Source of the DNA: Chrysopilus asiliformis
Lineage: Eukaryota > Arthropoda > Insecta > Diptera > Rhagionidae
Assembly: GCA_964034945.1 (NCBI GenBank)
Contig: OZ035962.1
Span: 30,717,943-30,781,942 of the forward strand
Length of the DNA: 64,000 bases
Direction: 5' to 3'
Shown piece after piece: positions 57,032 to 64,000 of the stretch; position 1 is the first letter of the stretch; the number at the start of each line of letters is the position of its first letter. The position numbers and the translations under genes were made by a program. Under the pieces are notes generated by a model. The model did no database searches, had not been told where the DNA came from, and was given only the letters and a program-made list of their open reading frames with translations.

Positions 57032-60000
57032 TTATTGAGCAGATCCTTTGCCAATGAGCCTCGATCCAGATTGTTGCCGGCTACCCAAGGGATGCAAATA
57101 GGTGACTCCCTGATGCCGATGGCCTTTGGGAACTTGACGTCTGAGTCCTTTCGGTTGTTGGTCCTCCTGAAATTGGTAGCCTCCTTCCTTTGCAAATTTA
57201 TCGTAGGGAACTGGAACTGGCACGGGAATGGCTTGAACTGAATAACCGGCATCGATTAGCTCCTGAAATTCCTGTTGTGTGATTGGTGGACCATCGCGAG
57301 GTGGCAGGCGAACACTTTTTTCAGTTGCGTATGCGCTCAGGGGCAGAATAGGCTCCGGAGATGGCTTAATACCGGTACTTTGTGAAACAAAAATACTGGA
57401 TCGTGATGGCGGCTCCTTTGGCAATGAATATGCGGTGGGCTGCGTTGGTTGGGGCTGCGGAAGCTGTGGTTGTTGCTGAGGTTTCTCTTGTCGTTGGCTC
57501 TTGTAGTAAGCGTCAATCGCGGGCGACAATTCAACTTGCTGTCTTTCATAGCCTAGCGACGGCGACTGAATTATTTTCATGGCACCTTCGCCAATATCGA
57601 CGTTCTGTGGCTTCTGCCCAGTCAGATAATGCGGCTGTGGCTTGCGTTGCACCTGGAATGGTGAGTGATTTGGCTTAGCTCTTTGCGGTTGCTGGGGTCC
57701 GATTTCCGCAAAATACTGCGCCCCATTTTGGTCAACTTTTACATACTTTTGCTCGCTCTCTTCAGCAGGCTGTGGTGCATATCCTCTAGTTTGTTGCTGC
57801 GAATATTGAGATTCCCCTCCGACAGGTGTTGAGACAATCTGTGGTTTGTATGAGGTATACTGGGCAATATCCGGGAAGAAGGCGAAGTGATTCTGTTGTG
57901 GGTCTGGAGCTGGAGCACCGCCAATGGTTTTCGTTTGGATTTGCACCGGCTGATGGTGGGGGGTTTGACGTGGATGTTGCTGACTCGAAAAATGTCCTGT
58001 TGGTTTGTTCGACGCGATTAGTTTCTCCAGTTCTTTTTCGAGGGATGATTCCGCAAGGGGATGATTGGGGATTGAACGATGGTATTCAACTGGCGACACT
58101 TGAAAGAATTGCTGGTATTGATTTTGAGGGGGGGTCTTTCCGTATGGCTTTCCTTGTGGCCCTGGAACCACTTCCTGGTATGATTGAATACTAGATGCCT
58201 GCCTTCCGTCCGGTACACCACCCCCTGAACCAGTGATAGGACCTGCTTTGGCACCAATATCTAACTCTCCCTTTCCACCTGGAGATGCTAGTTCTTCCTC
58301 TAATAGCTTCAGTAGTTGATCTTCAGACAAATATTGGTATTGCTGGTCTGGTCTAATAACTGCTTGGTCCTCATAGATGAAATGCTGGGGGATTTTACCC
58401 TGAGATACAGGTTTCGATGGAGCTCTTACATATTGACCTGCTAAGTTTTCTGGTATATAAGCATAACGTTCTGGGGAAATCTGAAAATCATAGAAAAATT
58501 GGTAATCTTTTAGTTTTTTGTATGGTTTTTTGTTTAGACAAGATCTCATTTAAAAATAATTTTTAGATTTTTGAATCTTGTAGCTCGGAAAAAATTTGAA
58601 CTTTAGTACTAGTATTTCGTTACCTACGGTGTTTATTCGAATTACGTAGAACTGGTACTACATGCCACGGTCTAAATGTACTCAATGAAAAAAATACAAT
58701 AAAATAAAATAAAAATATTGACCATAAACCCCTTTGTTCCTTTTTTTACCAACCAGTGCTTCCGATACATGCAATACCTACAACATTTCCGTAAAAAATT
58801 ACACGTTTCCAAAAATTATCTCGTGTGAAGCCAAAACTAACGTAAAAAGTAGCAGCAAAAATCATAAAATTTAAGAAATACTAAGTATCAGCGACTTGAT
58901 TAATAGATAAAATGACTTACATAACACTGCGATTTTTTTTAACCATGCCAGGTGCTAATTATGATTTGAAAAGCGCATTTCATTCGGTTGTTTTATTAAT
59001 TTTTTATACGACGTTGGTTTAAATTAACTTCCACTATTATTAAGATAATCATTTTAATGACAGCACAGAAGTAAAAATTTGACCCCTTTCTTTCTATCTT
59101 CGTAATAGTTTAATGTCCGCAATATCGCACAGCATCGCATTTATTTAAGTTTGTCGCTTGAGTTATGCCATGAAATTTCAAATTAGTTACCGGAGAAGAA
59201 GCATCGAAAATTGCTTAAACTCGGGTCAACCGAAATGCTAAATAACCCAGAAAAAAAAGTATTTTTGTTACTAATGGAAATTTACATTTGTGGTTCAGGT
59301 ACGTGGCGGGCAGTGTTTTGTTGTGCTCTATTAAGTCATTTGGCAAGCGGTGCCCAAATCTTAATGCAAATTTAAATTTGTCCCTTAATCAGTTACGTTG
59401 ACAACAAACAGTATAGGAAAAAAATGTTACTAATAGTAGATCTGCAGTTATTGCAGAAGAAGGAAACGGTGGTTCGTTTTAGATAACTCGATGCCATGAA
59501 ACTACTATGATGGCATTCACTGGTTACGTAACTATGCAAAAATCGTGAGTCATGGAATCACGACTTCGGGTCGCCTTACATTCAGCTGTTTGCATCTTAT
59601 CGAAATTTTTAATTCGCCTGGGACAAGAAACAAAATCTATCATAACCTTTTCGATGTCGAACAGAATCTCTTCGTTCCCTGGCGCAATTAAAAGCGGTCA
59701 ATCGCCCAAAAGTCCGATTGCGCAAGGAGCCGGCTTTAATTTTGTCTCCTAATCGACGTATTGAATAAATTTTTGAGCAATGAACAAAAGAACTTTTAAT
59801 TAAAAAGTATTTTCAGTTTGTACCTCTTCGACTTGCTGCTGTTCCGGTTGCTGGATATTCGCAGAGCCTCGCTGAGATTGATGTTGCTTCTGCTGCTGCG
59901 GACGACGATGTTGCTGGGAATGGCCCACAGCCCGGATCAGGAATTGCCCCTGCTGAGGTCCATAAATAGTCTCAAGTTGTGAATGCAGTCTTGGTTGCGG

Positions 60001-61916
60001 ACTTCTTCGGGGATGATGGCTTTGCTCCACTATTTGGCGTTTTTCTTTGGCATCTCGAATTTCGTCTTTAGCTGTCGCAACGGACAAATAAACTGCAAAG
60101 GATCGGAATAATCTCGTCATTCATCAAAATAATTTTTTTATATTTTCAAAAAATTTTATTAATTATATTCGCTCAAATTCATGCATTGAAAATGACTTTG
60201 AAGGTTACACACTTTCAGTATTTCGATAAATTTCAGTTAACTTTATTATAAATGTCAGCAAAAAAAATGTAAAAGCATTTCATGGCGCTAAAAAAATAAG
60301 TTTATTATCTGATCTTTAAATGTAACCTTGATCTGCTTTTTATTTTCTAACCGACAATCAGCAAATGTCGTGTCTAATGGATGACTCTCCGGTCATCCAG
60401 AGAGATGATATATCATTAAAGTGATTGCCTTCTTTATGGAATTCGTCTCTTCTGTAGGTTTAAATTATTATTTTTTTGATTTCACAAAACTGACAATATG
60501 GGAGCTAATTATTTATTAATTTTTGGCAATTTTCAAAATTGATATCCTCTCTTTTCAACATATCACAAATTATGTTTTCCACACATTGTTTAAACACGAT
60601 AATTTAGGGGTCAGATACATCATCACTAATGTATCGACTGAAAAATCGTCAAATCAACAAATAATATCTATGTATCTACAAAATACAAGGATCAAATTTT
60701 AAATACCTATCAGCATGAATCCTTTTTATTTAAATATTACAGAAAAACTTTTTTTTCTGCAGCTTGATGTGCAACTTGAGTTTTGTGTCACAGAATAATA
60801 TTCACGGAATATAATGTCGTATGTAAACGATCAAAAAAAAGTGAATTAAAATTCAGATTCTATAGTACCTCTTTTTGCTACAGTAAGAAAATCACAAAAG
60901 TATTTAGAAAATAAATTAAATTTCATTTTAAAATGAATCCAATACATGGATTTAAATTTAGCGTGTAATAAAAAGTAAGACATTAAAGGCAAAAGAATTA
61001 ACGCCTATTTCTACGCAGGGCCATTTTAACAAAATCTGAAGCGGACTTACTATAACGAACTTCATTTGTTTGTCATTAATTTGTCAACTGGGATGTTTCT
61101 TTTAAAATATGAGGCTCGTTTTAGTTTTAAGATAATTCAAAAACTAATAATTTTAGAAATAGCAGGGCAACGAATTTCTTATTTTTTCATCAGAACCTAC
61201 TGTTTTTGATTGACCTGCAAGCAGCATGGCAAAACTTGTCCAGCTGGTGAAATAGACGCAGCAAATTAATATATTAACAATTATGGAACCAAAAAATATA
61301 TCTTTCAAAGGAAATCTCGATTTGAAAAAAGCCGATAAATTATTATAAACTGACGCATTTCAAATATTTAGCTAATTATAACGTGTAATAAGTTTCTTTT
61401 TTTTTGTTTTTAAAAACGTATTTTTAAAAATTAGGTGTTATACATTTTCAAACAAATTAATAGACTGAAAAAATATCATTTAACCGTTGCTAAGTACAAA
61501 CATATATGGTTGCTAGTTATGTCGTTATAACGGGTAGTTTATCCCGTTAAAATGAATACAGTAAGTGCCTAAATACGTTTAATGAATCTACCATTCCAAA
61601 CACTTATGTATCAAGTATTTGAGAATTCAGAAAAATTTAAAAACGCTGCATTGGAGAAATAACAATGAAATTTGTATCGGATTACAATAAAATCGTTAAA
61701 AGTTTATAATAAAATTTATAATAGTATTGCCATATTGTTTTTTTTTAAATCAAAACATCCAAATCTTTTTATACCCGTATGGTGAAACCAAAGGGTATAT
61801 TAACTTTGCCTTACCGTTTGTAACGCCAAGATCCCGTCATCACACACAAAAATGAATTACACCAGTGTGTTTAGAATGATAAAAAAAATTGAATTTTGCA
61901 TGTCCGTCCGTCCGTC

Positions 61917-61948
<32 letters not shown>

Positions 61949-62719
61949 CATCCGTCAGTGGCGCGGATTGCGGGCGCACGGATTGAGCTAGAGACTTGAA
62001 ATTTTGCGTAGATCCGTTTTTCATAAAATGCGAGGCTAAGTTCGTTAATGGGCAAAAATGGACCCCCATACGAACGAAAACGGTTTTTGTGAATATCTCA
62101 AAAACGGTGCATCTTATCAAAAAAGTGCAAGAACAAAAGTTATTTAGGATATGATTCTACATAAAACTCCCATACATCAAAATCCGATTGGAATAAATTT
62201 TAAAAAATCTTGTTGGAAAGTTTGACTTCTAAGTGAAATTTTGGTACAACTGTTCGAATTTTGATACGAATATCACCATACGGGTCTCCAATGATTGTCA
62301 GATTGGCAATTATAGCTTTTGTTATGTTTTTAAATTAAAAATAGTTAAATGTGTTCGTATTGTATTCAAATAATTTTGTTAAGTATATTTTACAACTGTC
62401 AATCTTTCGTAAATTGCAAATTTTACGTGTGTTATTGATTATGTGTAACTAATGTGATGAATGTTTTTACAACTAATTATTAATCAAAATTGTTTTGATT
62501 TTCAAAATTTCGAATGAATTAAAATTTCTGGTAATTGCGTTACGTGGATAGTCACCCAAATTATTACGATGATTGGTTTTTGTTCAAAATAACTGATAAT
62601 TTATCGACTAGTGCCATTAACAGAAATTAGTAAAAGAAGATATTTCCTTCTCAATCTCACTTTCTTACTAATCTGTACTGATTTAACTCACCTACAAAAA
62701 CTAAAATCCACTTTTTCAT
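57032..62719 (-). CDS. Gln/Pro-rich secreted cuticle-type protein
   Basis: Three coding exons in phase: 62692-62719, 59824-60092 and 57032-58480, 581 residues. The 28-base first exon encodes MKKWILVFV. Joined to VYLSVATAKDEI it completes a signal peptide, which the second exon alone lacks; this decided the model over the internal ATG at 60120. The mature protein starts with a basic Gln/His-rich region, then ERYAYIPENLAGQYVRAP and YLSEDQLLKLLEEELASP. Next come long Gln/Pro/Ser low-complexity stretches with YxxP-type Tyr residues, and a conserved-looking C-terminus: GPPITQQEFQELIDAGYSVQ, AIPVPVPVPYDKFAKE, and a basic Gly/Arg tail. It has few or no cysteines. Likely an extracellular matrix or cuticle component; family name not known to me. 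Intron 1 is 2.6 kb and hosts the 61.77-kb element. Confidence 0.85.
61773..62285. mobile_element. 513-bp repeat element with ACCCGTATGGTGA inverted ends
   Basis: ACCCGTATGGTGA at 61773-61785 and its complement at 62273-62285 bound a block with a CCGT/CTGT tetranucleotide tract. It also contains GATTGAGCTAGAGACTTGAA and CTCAAAAACGGTG phrases. The same inner phrases occur at 24040-24300 and partly at 17.34 kb, so this is a dispersed family. It lies in intron 1 of the Gln/Pro-rich gene. Two minus frames crossing it are repeat-derived. Confidence 0.7.
61901..61956. repeat. CCGT/CTGT tetranucleotide tract
   Basis: About 14 units of TCCG and TCTG in two alternating blocks inside the 61773-62285 element. 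Confidence 0.9.
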
Positions 62720-63233
62720 TTTTATCCGTTGCACTAAAGATTCTTCGAACGAATTTCCAAGATCGTGTGCGTAGCTTAAATGCAAATCAAAAACGGTCAC
62801 TTCACCTATTTAAAATTCCTGATATGGTATCGATAAAGTTTTCACTTGGATAAAAACGAGCTCAGAATATTCAAATGGAAATTAAAGAGTTTCCACTAAT
62901 AAAATTCGTTTCGCTGCCTATTCCAACTATACGAATTCGAAAAACACACAATAAAACACTGAAGAAATTTGAAAATTTCAAGAAAACAAGAAAAACAAAT
63001 TGACAAAACACATTTAGATAACAAACAATAGATGATCGTATCGATCGCGTATGATCGATCGAATGAGATAGTTTTGTACCACTATATGAATTTATATTTG
63101 AAATGCTGGCTGGCGAACTTAACTGAAATTCGCTTGATTAGATAGTAGACAATGTCGACGATGGCTGATGAATTAGGAGCAACGAATGCGATTCCTAGCC
63201 AACATGTTAAATGGATGTGATCCCGAACTCGAA
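62720..63233. promoter_or_regulatory. Upstream region of the Gln/Pro-rich gene
   Basis: Minus-strand TTTTAAATAGG near 62808-62818 is a weak TATA candidate about 95 bases before the ATG. A CGATCGATCGTATCGATCG-like patch of GATC/ATCGAT repeats lies at 63031-63062. Confidence 0.3.
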
Positions 63234-63937
63234 TCAGGTAAGCAAAATACCTGCACTAGCATTTATAAAAAATCCCATTTGCAGCGTATATGGAAAGAGA
63301 AAGGCCAACTTCGAATAGTAAATGGAGGATGGATGAGGTGACGACGATGGCGATGGCGTCTGGTGAATCTCAGACTCGACAACCTGGGAGAAGTTTGGAT
63401 GCCAAGCGGTGTCGTTGGAATCGGATATCATCTAACAAAGCAAAACATAAGTATACAAGTACATCAGCGTAGCATAAGAAGTTGTGGCACAACTAACGAA
63501 AAACAGTAGATATTTTAGTATCCATCTATAATATCATAATAAGCCAGATTGTATTCGGTTATCTTAAAGATGTTTAGCTATTTGTTAAATCGATGCAAGA
63601 ATCCCCTTCCTTCAACGTGTTGTGGAGTCTGAAAACGGAATTAATCCACGAGATTTGTTTTCATTCCGTCGAGCTCAGCTAACGTGGAATTGTCTTTTTT
63701 AACAACAATCTTTTTCTAATCATAGATATAAAAATGCATGATTATGTGAAAAACAAGGTGAAAAAACTACCTTTAAATAAAAATAATGAAAAAACACCTC
63801 TCAACCTGTGTAATAATGGCAAAAACAGGGAAATTTTCTTTATTATTGACGGTTGGTGGAGGAGTTTGCACTCTAGCTGGAAAGATTTCTTTTTTCATTA
63901 GATTTACTTTTCCATTCGAAAATTTCTTTGGACTCAT
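63234..63937 (-). CDS. Two-exon unknown protein with a KEN motif (model tentative)
   Basis: Exon 63806-63937 begins MSPKKFSNGKVNLMKKEIFP after an acceptor-like TGAACTCAG, so the true start may lie right of the window. It contains TPPPTVNNKENFPVFA, with a KEN tripeptide, and ends at ITQ|GTTGAG. Exon 63234-63431 follows TTTGTTAG and reads MISDSNDTAWHPNFSQVVES, a Ser/Pro tract (TPSPSSSPHPSS) and LAFLFPYTLQMGFF. They join in phase 0 for 109 residues. A further acceptor-like site near 63632 could add an alternative exon ending FLHRFNK. No family recognised; a donor (GCAG|GTATTT) near the end of the second exon could mean more exons. Confidence 0.4.
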
Positions 63938-64000
63938 GTTTCTGAGTTCAGCACGAGTAACAATAAAAGTAAAGTTCAAATATTCGGAAATGTCTTAATA

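Noticed and set aside
61061..61560. Possible TIR element (TTATAACGGG / CCGTTA phrases)
   Set aside because: The two ends match too poorly and no duplication could be set. It may be a relic but cannot be supported.
1..64000. tRNA, rRNA and CRISPR arrays
   Set aside because: I looked by eye for GGTTCGANNCC-type B boxes, rRNA-like conserved blocks and regularly spaced repeats and found none. A covariance-model scan would be needed to exclude a degenerate tRNA or SINE.

Overview
This window is strongly AT-rich nuclear DNA from an insect, most likely a fly (Diptera). The evidence is compact, GT-AG-spliced genes with mostly 50-100 bp introns, a carbon-dioxide gustatory receptor of the Gr21a type, an EcKL/CHK kinase, cuticle-type secreted proteins and many short DNA transposons with TA, TAA, TTA or TTAA target duplications. 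There are no bacterial or organellar signatures. Species cannot be fixed from sequence alone.

Left arm (1-18 kb), gene-rich. On the minus strand lie a CO2 receptor (92-2241, last exon beyond the left edge), the Hsp90 co-chaperone Cdc37 (3207-4589), a small lipocalin-like gene with a frame break (7306-7825) and ABCE1/pixie (9604-11628). SRP68 (12457-14477) runs on the plus strand, head-to-head with ABCE1. It converges on an EcKL kinase (14678-18010) whose first exon is about 2 kb upstream of the rest. Between Cdc37 and the lipocalin sits a three-level nest of terminal-inverted-repeat elements (5220-6543). A piggyBac-type MITE with three internal palindromes lies at 8241-8567.

Middle (18-36.6 kb), gene desert. 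It holds MITEs, a decayed transposon carrying a fragment of a transposon protein, and a 193-bp duplication whose junction holds a 50-bp filler copied from 1.4 kb away. It also holds one small secreted-protein gene (24695-25039), two exon-like GC-richer segments near 28.4-29.0 kb and a few hairpins. No protein gene is recognisable from 29 to 36.6 kb.

Right arm (36.6-64 kb). A His/Pro/Val-rich cuticular-type protein (36674-39389) has a TATA promoter near 40.69 kb and a pogo/Tigger-derived element in its 5'UTR intron. Two glutathione peroxidase family genes follow. One is a divergent copy that has lost two catalytic tetrad residues (42153-43854). The other is an intact PHGPx with a likely mitochondrial presequence (45612-47048). 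A short unknown membrane-anchored ORF (49351-49725) precedes a complete Ty3/gypsy retrotransposon (51094-56084). That element has LTRs that look identical, a CCTT target duplication and one uninterrupted Gag-Pol frame, so it inserted very recently. A Gln/Pro-rich secreted protein (57032-62719) was assembled from three exons. A two-exon unknown gene with a KEN motif closes the window (63234-63937).

Exon models were built by hand from GT/AG signals, reading phase and remembered family conservation. No alignment or expression data were available.
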